From Bifidobacterium sp. UBA6881 (GTDB taxonomy: Bacteria > Actinomycetota > Actinomycetes > Actinomycetales > Bifidobacteriaceae): DNA of 34,990 nt. Shown here piece after piece: positions 1 through 8,025 of the stretch. Both the position numbers and the translations under genes were made by a program. The notes below the pieces were generated by a model. It did no database searches, was not told the origin of the DNA, and saw only the letters and a list, made by a program, of their open reading frames with translations. The stretch is taken from positions 1-34,990 of the forward strand of contig DKCF01000077.1 of the NCBI GenBank assembly GCA_002451435.1, read 5' to 3'. Position 1 is the stretch's first letter. Every line of letters begins with the position of its first letter.

Positions 1-72
1 CGTTGTGTGTCAAACCTTTGACGAATGGGTGGTTGCGCTGTGGTCGAATGGTTTTCTTCCTTTGGTGGTTTC

Positions 73-102
73 TTGACGACACGCTTTGTAAACCACTTTA
101 TA
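73..102 (+). promoter_or_regulatory. Putative promoter of the dehydrogenase-transporter operon with embedded operator-like box
   Basis: TTGACG (73-78) and TTTATA (97-102) are separated by 18 bp and resemble sigma70-type -35 and -10 elements, about 100 nt before the dehydrogenase start. The spacer contains GCTTTGTAAACC (83-94). A related box, GATTTGCAAAAC, follows at 109-120. Similar boxes lie in front of the ROK regulator, so repression at this promoter is plausible. The assignment is by eye. Confidence 0.5.
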
Positions 103-199
103 AAAATCGATTTGCAAAACATTTTAAAAAAGTGTATCGTTGACGATTGTCGGGCAGAACGAGCTGCCGAAGATCTTTCACAGCGGAAAGGAAATCATC

Positions 200-1204
200 A
201 TGAAGGCATTGGTATTGACCGGAGTCAAGGAATTCGCGATCCAGGAACTGCCGACCCCGCAAATCGCGGATGACGAGGTGCTGATCGACACCGCGTACGC
301 GGGCGTCTGCGGCACGGACCACGATCTGTATGCGGGCCGTCCCGGCTCCGCGTCCGCGGTGCCGCCGATCGTGCTCGGCCATGAGAACTCCGGCATCGTC
401 GCCGCGGTCGGCGCGCAGGTCACCAACGTCAGGCCGGGCGACCGCGTCGCCGTCGATCCCAACATCTATTGCGGCCAGTGCGAGTACTGCCTGACCCAGC
501 GCCCCGAACTGTGCGACCATCTGAGCGCGGTCGGCGTGACCCGTGACGGTGGACTTGCCGAACAGTTCACGGCACCGGCAAGCGTGGTCTACAAGCTGCC
601 CGACAACGTTTCCCTGCGCGATGCGGCGGCCATCGAACCGGTGTCCTGCGCGGTGCACGGCCTGGATCTGCTCAAACTGCGTCCGTACCAGAAGGCCCTG
701 GTCATCGGAGACGGCTTCATGGGCCAGATCTTCGCCCAGCTGCTGCAGGCCTATGGCGTGCATCAGGTCGATCTCGCCGGCATCTTCGACGAGAAGCTGA
801 ACCGCAACAAGGAGTTGTTCGGCGTGGCCGAAACGTACAACACCACCCGCGAGCAGATTCCCGTGGACTCCTATGACGTCATCGTCGAGGCGGTCGGGCT
901 GCCCACGACCCAGGCGCAGGCGGTCGCGGCGGCCAAGAAGGGCGCACAGGTGCTGATGTTCGGCGTCGGACCTCAGGAAGCGCACTTCGAGATGAACACC
1001 TACGACATCTACAAGAAGCAGCTCACCATCCAAGGCTCCTTCATCAATCCGCTGACCTTCCGCGACGCCATCTCTCTGGTGTCCTCCGGCAAGATGAACA
1101 TCGGAGGGCTCATCAGCCATGAACTCAAGCTGGAGCAGGTCCAGGACTTCCTCGACGGCAAGATCTCTGGCGTGTCCAAGGCCGTGGTCAAGGTCGGTGC
1201 CTGA
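200..1204 (+). CDS. Zinc-dependent medium-chain alcohol/polyol dehydrogenase
   Basis: This is a 334-residue MDR-superfamily dehydrogenase predicted to oxidise a sugar alcohol or similar alcohol with NAD(P). Catalytic zinc ligands are visible as Cys37 (CGTD motif) and His61-Glu62 (GHE motif). The structural zinc lobe has Cys91, Cys94, Cys97 and Cys105. The Rossmann fold carries GDGFMG, a GxGxxG motif. The ATG at 200 follows GGAAAGGAAA; the reading frame is open further upstream but has no comparable ribosome site. The stop lies one base before the transporter ATG, so the two genes are translationally linked. The transporter's polyol-permease character suggests a polyol substrate, but the exact one cannot be read from sequence. 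Confidence 0.9.
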   Translation: MKALVLTGVKEFAIQELPTPQIADDEVLIDTAYAGVCGTDHDLYAGRPGSASAVPPIVLGHENSGIVAAVGAQVTNVRPGDRVAVDPNIYCGQCEYCLTQRPELCDHLSAVGVTRDGGLAEQFTAPASVVYKLPDNVSLRDAAAIEPVSCAVHGLDLLKLRPYQKALVIGDGFMGQIFAQLLQAYGVHQVDLAGIFDEKLNRNKELFGVAETYNTTREQIPVDSYDVIVEAVGLPTTQAQAVAAAKKGAQVLMFGVGPQEAHFEMNTYDIYKKQLTIQGSFINPLTFRDAISLVSSGKMNIGGLISHELKLEQVQDFLDGKISGVSKAVVKVGA

Positions 1205-1205
1205 C

Positions 1206-2567
1206 ATGATCCGCCTGATTGAGCGTCTGGGCGTTCCAAGAACGCTGATGCTGGGGTTCCTTGCCGTCGCCATCTTCATGACCGGCGACGGCTTCGAGCT
1301 CACCTTCCTCTCCAAATTCATGGTCGATCAGGGTTTCACGTCGTCCCAGGCGTCACTGCTGGTCACCGTGTACGGTCTGTTCGCGGCGTTCGGCGGATGG
1401 TCGGCCGGCGTGCTTGCGGAGATGTTCGGCGCGCGCAAGGTCATGATGTTCGGCGCGTGCTGGTGGATCGGCATCCATCTGCTGTTCCTCGGCGTGGCGA
1501 TTCCGAGTCATATCTACCCGTTGATTCTGGGACTGTATGCCGTTCGCGGCATCGGGTATCCGCTGTTCATCTACAGTTTCGTCGTATTGATGGCGCAGTA
1601 CATCTCGCCGTCGCGTCTGGCTTCCGCGACGGGCTTCTTCTGGACCTGCTTCTCTTTGGGAATCGGCGTGTTCGGCGCGTATCTGCCGAGTTTCATCATG
1701 CCGGTCGTCGGCGAATACAGGACCTTCTGGTTCGCATTGCCGTTCTCCGTCGTCGGCACCGTCATGTGCTTCTTCTTCGTGCCGAAGAACAAAGTCGTCA
1801 AAGGCGAGGGGCTGAACCGCAAGGAGCAGCTGAGGGAGCTGGGCGAAGGCGCCACCATCCTGGTCACCAACCGCAAGATCCTCATCTGCGCCATCATCCG
1901 CATCATCAACAATCTGCTGCTGTACGGGTTTCCGGTCATCATGCCGCTGTACCTATGCACGTCGAGCAATGGCGGCATCAACATCTTCAAAACCGAGGAA
2001 TGGATGCGCATCTGGGGCTTCGTGTTCGTGGTCACGCTGATCTTCAACACCTTCTGGGGTTGGTTCATGGACCGTTTCGGCTGGGTGTGGCCGATGCGCT
2101 GGTTCGGATGCGCGGTACTCGCCGTCGGATCGGTCGCCTTCTACTACATTCCGCGTTGGTTCGGCGCGAACACGCTGATGATGATCATCGCCGCGATCAT
2201 CGTGGGCATCGGCACCTGCGCCTTCTCGTCGTTGCCGACCATCATGACGTTGTATGCCGGTGAAGGCAAGCAGGGCGCGGCGTTGTCGGCCTACAATCTC
2301 GCGGCCGGACTGACGACTTTCGCTGGCCCCGGCATCGCGACGATACTGCTGCCGACCATCGGTTATGAAGGCGTGTGTTGGACCTACGCCGCGCTGTACG
2401 TGCTGGCGTTCGTGCTCACATTGTTCATCCGGCCGAAGCAGCCCGGATTCGACAGCCATGGTCATCGAATCGCTTCGACGGAAAAGGACGGTACGGCGTC
2501 CTATGCCGCGCGCCAAGCCGAACCAAAGGTGACGATCGCCGTGAAATCGGCGGAAACGGTGCGATGA
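1206..2567 (+). CDS. MFS transporter, polyol permease-like (RbtT/DalT/CsbX type)
   Basis: This 453-residue membrane protein has about twelve hydrophobic segments. Its N-terminal half (IERLGVPRTLMLGFLAVAIF, then GDGFELTFLSKFMVDQGF) resembles the ribitol/arabitol permease branch of the major facilitator superfamily. That branch imports polyols by proton symport. The cytoplasmic loop after the sixth helix is basic (KNKVVKGEGLNRKEQL). The C-terminal tail of about 45 residues is polar. The ATG is one base after the dehydrogenase stop. The pairing suggests uptake of a polyol that the dehydrogenase oxidises. The family call is from recalled resemblance, so specificity remains open. Confidence 0.82.
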   Translation: MIRLIERLGVPRTLMLGFLAVAIFMTGDGFELTFLSKFMVDQGFTSSQASLLVTVYGLFAAFGGWSAGVLAEMFGARKVMMFGACWWIGIHLLFLGVAIPSHIYPLILGLYAVRGIGYPLFIYSFVVLMAQYISPSRLASATGFFWTCFSLGIGVFGAYLPSFIMPVVGEYRTFWFALPFSVVGTVMCFFFVPKNKVVKGEGLNRKEQLRELGEGATILVTNRKILICAIIRIINNLLLYGFPVIMPLYLCTSSNGGINIFKTEEWMRIWGFVFVVTLIFNTFWGWFMDRFGWVWPMRWFGCAVLAVGSVAFYYIPRWFGANTLMMIIAAIIVGIGTCAFSSLPTIMTLYAGEGKQGAALSAYNLAAGLTTFAGPGIATILLPTIGYEGVCWTYAALYVLAFVLTLFIRPKQPGFDSHGHRIASTEKDGTASYAARQAEPKVTIAVKSAETVR

Positions 2568-2649
2568 CGCCATTCTCCGCTGCTCGCAACGTCATCTGAA
2601 AAACATATGGACAACCTCTCAACCCATTCGCATGCAAAGGAGCATTGAC

Positions 2650-3048
2650 ATGAGCAAACCCATGACCGCATTCACCACCGATTTCCAGCATTCCGGCATG
2701 ATCGCCAGGGATCTGGACGAGACCATCGAGTTCTACACCGAGAAGCTCGGCTTCGAGGTGGCGGGCATCTTCCATAACGGTGGGAACCGCTGCGCGTTCC
2801 TGCGCTACGGCCATCTGACCATCGAGACCTGGGAGGGTGATCCCGCGCCGCTGACCACCGGCGCGATCAACCATTGGGCGTTCGACACTCCCGACATCGA
2901 AGCGGCATTCGAGAACGCCAAGGAGCTTGGACTGGATTTCAAGGACACGGAGATCCAGCGCATCGACAGTTTCTGGGATCATGGCATCCGCTACTTCAAC
3001 GTGTATGGCCCCAATCGGGAGACCATCGAATTCTGCCAGATCGTCTGA
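2650..3048 (+). CDS. VOC-fold (glyoxalase/dioxygenase superfamily) protein
   Basis: This is a 132-residue single-domain VOC protein with two beta-alpha-beta-beta-beta modules. Visible hallmarks are FQHSGMIARDLDETIEFYTE near the N-terminus, INHWAFDTPDIEAAF in the middle and the C-terminal YGPNRETIEFCQ. The early His, the central His and the late Glu are candidate metal ligands of the kind used by glyoxalase I and related lyases. The chosen ATG follows AAAGGAG at a spacing of 7. It lies 82 nt after the transporter and probably shares its transcript. Its reaction is unknown; it may act as an isomerase or on a reactive by-product of the pathway. Confidence 0.85.
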   Translation: MSKPMTAFTTDFQHSGMIARDLDETIEFYTEKLGFEVAGIFHNGGNRCAFLRYGHLTIETWEGDPAPLTTGAINHWAFDTPDIEAAFENAKELGLDFKDTEIQRIDSFWDHGIRYFNVYGPNRETIEFCQIV

Positions 3049-3068
3049 GTCGATTTGACATCACGCCG

Positions 3069-3123
3069 ACGGTGGTCGTCCGCGTCGCGCACCGATTGTG
3101 CGATGCGGACGACCACCGTTTTG
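3069..3123. terminator. Hairpin terminator between the VOC gene and the ROK gene
   Basis: A perfect 15-bp stem (3069-3083 with 3105-3119) encloses an inner near-perfect stem and is followed by TTTTGC on the plus strand. It lies between convergent genes. It ends plus-strand transcription and may also hinder minus-strand read-through, although no T tract is seen on that side. Confidence 0.85.
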
Positions 3124-3243
3124 CATAGCGGCGCAGAGCGGCTTATGCGTTGAATTCCATGACGGTATGCATCGAAGTCGCGGCATCCGCGTATTGCCGA
3201 TGCGATTTCATGGGTGCCGTCCCCGTACGTTCCATAGGTGTTG

Positions 3244-4371
3244 TCATGCGCAGATGCCATGCACATACGGTTCGATGAACCGCAACGCCGCGCCGATGGC
3301 GTCCTGATGCTCAAGCGCCATGCCCTTGCGCAGGGTGAAATCCGCCGCGCCGAATGGACTGCGCTCGATGACGCGCTGCCGCAGACTCGCGATGTCGTCG
3401 TCATCAAGGTATTGCGCGGCCTCCCCGCTGATGATCACATCGCCGGCCAGCACCGAGCGGATGTTCGCCACCGCAAGGGCCACATAATCCAGCCATTGGC
3501 CGAAACGCTCGCGATGCCCCCGTTCGCCCTGCTCGAGCACCGAGAAGAATCCGGGCAGGCTTTCCCCATCCTCCATCAGGGTCTCGGGGGAGCAATAGGT
3601 ATCCATGCAGCCATGCTGTCCGCAATAGCATTGGCGTCCGTCCGGTATCAGTGTCATATGCTCGATCGCGCCGTTGCACTGGTTCGGACCTTGGTACAGC
3701 TTGCCGTTGACGATGACCGCGCCGCCGGGACGGCGCTCGAGGTACACGCAGACGGCGTCCGTCAGGTGATGGTCGAACCACAGCTCGGCCATGGCCGACG
3801 CGTCGGAATCGTGGATCATCAGCGCCGGGTATTCGAGCCCGTGGCTGATCTGTCCCAAGGTGAGTCCCGTGTTGCCCATGATCTTGCCGAACGTGATCGA
3901 TTGGCCGTCCGCCGAGACGATGCCCTGCACGCAGAACGCCACGCCGAGTACGACGCTGCCTTGTCTGGAAAGCTCTTTGGCGAATTCGTTGATGATGCCG
4001 TTGACGTGCTGGTAATAAGCTTCATTGTTGCGATAGGGGAGTGTGCGCTGACGCGTCGCGATGGGGGTGCCGTTCATATCGACGGCGACCGCGACGACCT
4101 GCGTCGAGCGCATGCGCACGCCGATGGCCACATGGGACTGCGCCGCGAACTCATAGATCTGCGCCTTGCGCCCGCCGGTGGATTCCTGCATCCGGCCTTT
4201 CCGGATGAGTCCGTCTGCTTCCAATGTCCGCAGATTCTGTGTGATGGTGGGCAGGCTCAGCCCCAATTCGTGTTCGAACATCTGCTTGGTGGCCGAGCCA
4301 TGGCCGTAGATGAATGCCGTCATGGCTTTGCGGTTGGCCTCTTTGACTGATATCGGCGTTTGCGGTCTCAC
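3244..4371 (-). CDS. ROK-family transcriptional regulator
   Basis: A 375-residue repressor-type ROK protein. Residues of roughly 10-60 form a winged helix-turn-helix (KAMTAFIYGHGSATKQMFEH, then LSLPTITQNLRTLEADGLI). The rest is the sugar-kinase-like ROK domain. The zinc-binding ROK signature is present, with Cys248, Cys250 and Cys255 in CYCGQHGCMDTYC. I place the start at GTG 4371 because AGGAAGG sits nine bases before it. An upstream TTG at 4455 would add 28 residues without a comparable site. ROK regulators usually respond to a sugar or sugar phosphate. The gene faces the dehydrogenase locus, and CTTTRTAAA boxes flank both, so control of that operon and of itself is inferred. Confidence 0.9.
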   Translation of the reverse strand: MRPQTPISVKEANRKAMTAFIYGHGSATKQMFEHELGLSLPTITQNLRTLEADGLIRKGRMQESTGGRKAQIYEFAAQSHVAIGVRMRSTQVVAVAVDMNGTPIATRQRTLPYRNNEAYYQHVNGIINEFAKELSRQGSVVLGVAFCVQGIVSADGQSITFGKIMGNTGLTLGQISHGLEYPALMIHDSDASAMAELWFDHHLTDAVCVYLERRPGGAVIVNGKLYQGPNQCNGAIEHMTLIPDGRQCYCGQHGCMDTYCSPETLMEDGESLPGFFSVLEQGERGHRERFGQWLDYVALAVANIRSVLAGDVIISGEAAQYLDDDDIASLRQRVIERSPFGAADFTLRKGMALEHQDAIGAALRFIEPYVHGICA

Positions 4372-4569
4372 TGGTGGCGTCCTTCCTCGGATTCTCTTTT
4401 CTAAGAGTACTTCATAAAAGCGTTTTTCAATACTTGGCTGTGGTGGTTTCGTCAATGCGCCGTGATGTCGCCGTGGCCCCGTTTCGCCACGACGCTTTCA
4501 TCGGTTTCTTGCAAAGATATGAAAAAGTGCTTTGTAAAAGAACGATATATGCAATAACTTCTAGAAAAT

Positions 4570-4583
4570 AGTTTTATAAAACT
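4570..4583. promoter_or_regulatory. Perfect 14-bp palindrome, candidate ROK operator
   Basis: AGTTTTATAAAACT is perfectly palindromic and lies about 200 bp upstream of the ROK start. Its core resembles ACTTTATAAAAA at 95-106 over the putative -10 of the dehydrogenase operon, GCTTTGTAAAAG at 4529-4540 and ACTTCATAAAAG at 4409-4420. Operator function is inferred. Confidence 0.45.
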
Positions 4584-4765
4584 TTTGAATCGAGAATAAG
4601 GAAAGTGTGTGTTTTTGTTGAGGAAAAACAACAAAATCGCTCAAATGGTCGATTTAAACCGTGTTTAGTACCATAAAAAAATACATATCGAACAAAAAAA
4701 GAACAGAATATAACACTTCAATCGCGACACGGGAGATTGGAAATCGGTGTTGCGTATTCACTAAA

Positions 4766-4783
4766 GTGTGTCCTAGGTCACAA
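4766..4783. promoter_or_regulatory. Candidate Rex (redox sensor) binding site upstream of adhE
   Basis: The 18-mer GTGTGTCCTAGGTCACAA matches the Rex consensus TTGTGA-N6-TCACAA in 4 of 6 left positions and 6 of 6 right positions, around a palindromic CCTAGG centre. It lies 87 bp before the adhE start. Rex represses fermentative dehydrogenases when NADH is low in many Gram-positive bacteria, so the position fits. Confidence 0.5.
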
Positions 4784-4869
4784 AGACTGACACATCGTCC
4801 ATCCGGATCGATGGATGGAATAACTGAAGAACCGCTTTGCAAACCCCAAAGAATCGAGGAGGACTTCAA

Positions 4870-7602
4870 GTGGCAGACGCAAAGAAGAAGGAAGAGCCGA
4901 CCAAGCCGACTCCGGAGGAAAAGCTCGCCGCGGCCGAGGCGGAGGTCGATGCGCTGGTCCAGAACGGACTGAAGGCTCTTGACGAATTCGAGAAGCTCGA
5001 TCAGAAGCAGGTCGACCACATCGTGGCCAAGGCTTCCGTCGCGGCCCTGAACAAGCATCTGGTGCTCGCCAAGATGGCTGTCGAGGAGACCGGCCGTGGT
5101 CTGGTCGAAGACAAGGCCACCAAGAACATCTTCGCCTGCGAGCACGTCACGAATTATCTGGCCGGCCAGAAGACCGTCGGCATCATCCGCGAGGACGACG
5201 TTCTGGGCATCGACGAGATCGCCGAACCGGTCGGCGTCGTCGCCGGCGTGACCCCGGTCACCAACCCGACCTCCACGGCCATCTTCAAGTCGCTGATCGC
5301 CCTGAAGACCCGTTGCCCGATCATCTTCGGCTTCCACCCGGGCGCGCAGAACTGTTCCGTCGCGGCCGCCAAGATCGTGCGTGACGCGGCCATCGAGGCC
5401 GGCGCCCCGGAGAACTGCATCCAGTGGATCGAACACCCGTCCATCGAGGCCACCGGCGCGCTGATGAAGCACGACGGCGTCGCCACCATCCTCGCCACCG
5501 GCGGTCCGGGCATGGTCAAGGCCGCGTATTCCTCCGGCAAGCCGGCCCTCGGCGTCGGCGCCGGCAACGCCCCGGCATACGTCGACAAGAACGTCGATGT
5601 CGTGCGTGCGGCCAACGACCTGATCCTGTCCAAGCACTTCGACTACGGCATGATCTGCGCCACCGAGCAGGCCATCATCGCCGACAAGGCGATCTACGCC
5701 CCGCTGGTCAAGGAGCTCAAGCGTCGCAAGGCGTACTTCGTGAACGACGAAGAGAAGGCCAAGTTGGAGCAGTACATGTTCGGCTGCACCGCTTACTCCG
5801 GCCAGACCCCGAAGCTCAACTCCGTGGTGCCGGGCAAGTCCCCGCAGTACATCGCCAAGGCCGCGGGCTTTGAGATCCCCGCGGACGCCACCATCCTCGC
5901 CGCCGAGTGCAAGGAGGTCGGCGAGAACGAGCCGCTGACCATGGAGAAGCTCGCTCCGGTGCAGGCCGTGCTGAAGTCCGACAACAAGGAGCAGGGCTTC
6001 GAGATGTGCGAGGCCATGCTCAAGCACGGCGCCGGCCACACCGCGGCCATCCACACCAACGACCAGGCCCTGGTGCGCGAATACGGCCAGCGCATGCACG
6101 CATGCCGCATCATCTGGAACTCCCCGAGCTCCCTCGGCGGCGTGGGCGACATCTACAACGCCATCGCCCCGTCCCTGACGCTGGGCTGCGGTTCCTACGG
6201 CGGCAACTCCGTGTCCGGCAACGTCCAGGCGGTCAATCTTCTCAACATCAAGCGCATCGCTCGGAGGAACAACAACATGCAGTGGTTCAAGATTCCGGCC
6301 AAGACCTACTTCGAGCCGAACGCCATCAAGTACCTGCGCGACATGTACGGCATCGAAAGGGCCGTCATCGTGTGCGACAAGGTCATGGAGCAGCTCGGCG
6401 TGGTCGACAAGATCATCGACCAGCTGCGCGCGCGTTCCAACCGCGTGACCTTCCGCATCATCGACTACGTCGAGCCGGAGCCGAGCGTCGAGACCGTCGA
6501 GCGCGGCGCCGCCATGATGCGCGACGAGTTCGAGCCGGACACCATCATCGCCGTCGGCGGTGGCTCCCCGATGGACGCGTCCAAGATCATGTGGCTGCTG
6601 TACGAGCACCCGGAGATCTCCTTCTCCGATGTGCGCGAGAAGTTCTTCGACATCCGCAAGCGCGCGTTCAAGATTCCGCCGCTGGGCAAGAAGGCCAAGC
6701 TCGTGTGCATTCCGACCTCTTCCGGCACCGGTTCCGAGGTCACGCCGTTCGCGGTGATCACCGACCACAAGACCGGCTACAAGTACCCGATCACCGATTA
6801 CGCGCTGACCCCGTCCGTCGCCATCGTCGATCCGGTGCTCGCCCGCACCCAGCCGCGCAAGCTGGCCTCCGACGCCGGTTTCGACGCGCTGACCCACGCC
6901 TTCGAGGCCTATGTGTCCGTCTACGCCAACGACTTCACCGACGGCATGGCGCTGCACGCGGCCAAGCTGATTTGGGACAACCTCGCCGAATCCGTCAACG
7001 GCGAGCCGGGCGAGGAGAAGACCCGCGCCCAGGAGAAGATGCACAACGCCGCCACCATGGCCGGCATGGCATTCGGCTCCGCGTTCCTCGGCATGTGCCA
7101 CGGCATGGCCCACACCATCGGCGCGCTGTGCCACGTGGCCCACGGCCGCACCAACTCCATCCTGCTGCCGTATGTGATCCGTTACAACGGCTCCATTCCT
7201 GAGGAACCGACCAGCTGGCCGAAGTACAACAAGTACATCGCTCCGGAGCGCTACCAGGAGATCGCCAAGAACCTTGGCGTCAACCCGGGCAAGACCCCGG
7301 CCGAGGGCGTCGAGAATCTGGCCAAGGCCGTCGAGGACTACCGCGACAACAAGCTCGGCATGAACAAGAGCTTCAAGGAATGCGGCGTCGATGAGGACTA
7401 CTACTGGTCCATCATCGATCAGATCGGCATGCGTGCCTACGAGGACCAGTGCGCGCCGGCGAACCCGCGTATCCCGCAGATCGAGGACATGAAGGACATC
7501 GCCATCGCGGCCTACTACGGCGTCAGCCAGGAGGAAGGCCACAAGCTGCGTGTGCAGCGTCAGGGCGAGGCCGCCACGGAGGAAGCTTCCGAGCGCGTCT
7601 GA
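4870..7602 (+). CDS. adhE: Bifunctional acetaldehyde-CoA/alcohol dehydrogenase AdhE
   Basis: A 910-residue fusion that reduces acetyl-CoA to acetaldehyde and then ethanol, regenerating two NAD. The N-terminal aldehyde dehydrogenase domain (to about residue 455) has the catalytic Cys263 in GMICATEQ. The C-terminal iron-dependent alcohol dehydrogenase domain (from about 470) has GGGSPMDASK, PTSSGTGSEVTPFAVI and the metal-binding His region CHGMAHTIGALCHVAHG. The length is slightly above the E. coli protein because of a charged lysine-rich N-terminus. The GTG at 4870 follows GAGGAGG. The gene is monocistronic, ends before a hairpin-rich spacer and is likely under redox control. Codon use is strongly biased, consistent with high expression. 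Confidence 0.98.
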   Translation: MADAKKKEEPTKPTPEEKLAAAEAEVDALVQNGLKALDEFEKLDQKQVDHIVAKASVAALNKHLVLAKMAVEETGRGLVEDKATKNIFACEHVTNYLAGQKTVGIIREDDVLGIDEIAEPVGVVAGVTPVTNPTSTAIFKSLIALKTRCPIIFGFHPGAQNCSVAAAKIVRDAAIEAGAPENCIQWIEHPSIEATGALMKHDGVATILATGGPGMVKAAYSSGKPALGVGAGNAPAYVDKNVDVVRAANDLILSKHFDYGMICATEQAIIADKAIYAPLVKELKRRKAYFVNDEEKAKLEQYMFGCTAYSGQTPKLNSVVPGKSPQYIAKAAGFEIPADATILAAECKEVGENEPLTMEKLAPVQAVLKSDNKEQGFEMCEAMLKHGAGHTAAIHTNDQALVREYGQRMHACRIIWNSPSSLGGVGDIYNAIAPSLTLGCGSYGGNSVSGNVQAVNLLNIKRIARRNNNMQWFKIPAKTYFEPNAIKYLRDMYGIERAVIVCDKVMEQLGVVDKIIDQLRARSNRVTFRIIDYVEPEPSVETVERGAAMMRDEFEPDTIIAVGGGSPMDASKIMWLLYEHPEISFSDVREKFFDIRKRAFKIPPLGKKAKLVCIPTSSGTGSEVTPFAVITDHKTGYKYPITDYALTPSVAIVDPVLARTQPRKLASDAGFDALTHAFEAYVSVYANDFTDGMALHAAKLIWDNLAESVNGEPGEEKTRAQEKMHNAATMAGMAFGSAFLGMCHGMAHTIGALCHVAHGRTNSILLPYVIRYNGSIPEEPTSWPKYNKYIAPERYQEIAKNLGVNPGKTPAEGVENLAKAVEDYRDNKLGMNKSFKECGVDEDYYWSIIDQIGMRAYEDQCAPANPRIPQIEDMKDIAIAAYYGVSQEEGHKLRVQRQGEAATEEASERV

Positions 7603-7624
7603 TCTTTCCCTAAGGACGTGGGCG

Positions 7625-7669
7625 TTCCCTGCATGAGCCTTCCTTATATATAAGGAAATATGCAGGGAA
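7625..7669. terminator. Nested palindrome downstream of adhE, probable terminator or processing hairpin
   Basis: An outer 10-bp stem (TTCCCTGCAT with ATGCAGGGAA) encloses an 18-bp perfect palindrome, TTCCTTATATATAAGGAA (7640-7657). It begins 23 nt after the adhE stop. There is no T tract behind it, so termination efficiency is uncertain. Confidence 0.5.
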
Positions 7670-7718
7670 ATGTTCGCGTTCCCGGAAATGGAATCGCATA
7701 CGATTCCGCGAATTGTTT

Positions 7719-7780
7719 GAACCGCACCCGATCGTCGGACTGAAGACATTCAGATTCGATGATCGCAGGTGCGGTTCTTT
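7719..7780 (+). terminator. Long imperfect hairpin with TTT tail
   Basis: The arms GAACCGCACC (7719-7728) and GGTGCGGTTC (7768-7777) are perfectly complementary. The inner sequence can also pair (CTGAA with TTCAG). The tail is TTTG. It is probably the main terminator for adhE read-through, with a weak T tract. Confidence 0.55.
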
Positions 7781-8025
7781 GTCGTCCGCGGGGGCGGAGA
7801 CGCCATGGCCGCGGATTTCGGCATGAGGCGCCGAATCCATTGAAATTGAAGAAGGGCGTCTGGGCTCGTCGGTCTGACATATCGGCATTGCCGTCGCGAT
7901 CCCAATGATCCGCGAAAGGCATGCGTCGCGCCATGTCTTGCGCATGCCGTCCGTCGCATCGCGCGGAATCAGCCTTTGGCATGGAGGGATGGAAATCGCG
8001 GCGTTGTTCCTGTAGCGTGGACGAA

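Larger units (their letters stand above)
4372..4869. other. 498-bp intergenic control region between the ROK gene and adhE
   Basis: No gene is visible. The left half is AT-rich, with ROK-operator-like boxes at 4409-4420, 4529-4540 and 4570-4583. The right half has a Rex-like inverted repeat (4766-4783), a small CCATCC/GGATGG stem (4799-4818) and GCTTTGCAAACC (4834-4845) about 25 nt before the adhE start. Promoters for both divergent genes must lie here, but I could not assign clear -35/-10 pairs. Confidence 0.7.
7603..8025. other. 423-bp spacer with three successive stem-loops
   Basis: No convincing gene is seen before the membrane protein. Three hairpins occur in order at 7625-7669, 7690-7707 and 7719-7777. 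The remainder (7780-8025) shows no obvious promoter or conserved element that I can support. The reading frame of the next gene is open back to 7921. Confidence 0.6.

Noticed and set aside
4453..4455. TTG as start of the ROK regulator
   Set aside because: GTG 4371 has a well-placed AGGAAGG. The extra 28 residues show no family feature and cover operator-like DNA.
4654..7749. A very long open frame antisense to adhE
   Set aside because: It mirrors the strongly biased codon use of adhE. Its translation is low-complexity and rich in Val, Asp, Gly, Leu and Arg with no family likeness.
7719..7777. tRNA- or riboswitch-like fold after adhE
   Set aside because: No T-loop, anticodon arm or known riboswitch core is visible, and it reads best as a long hairpin with a short T tail.
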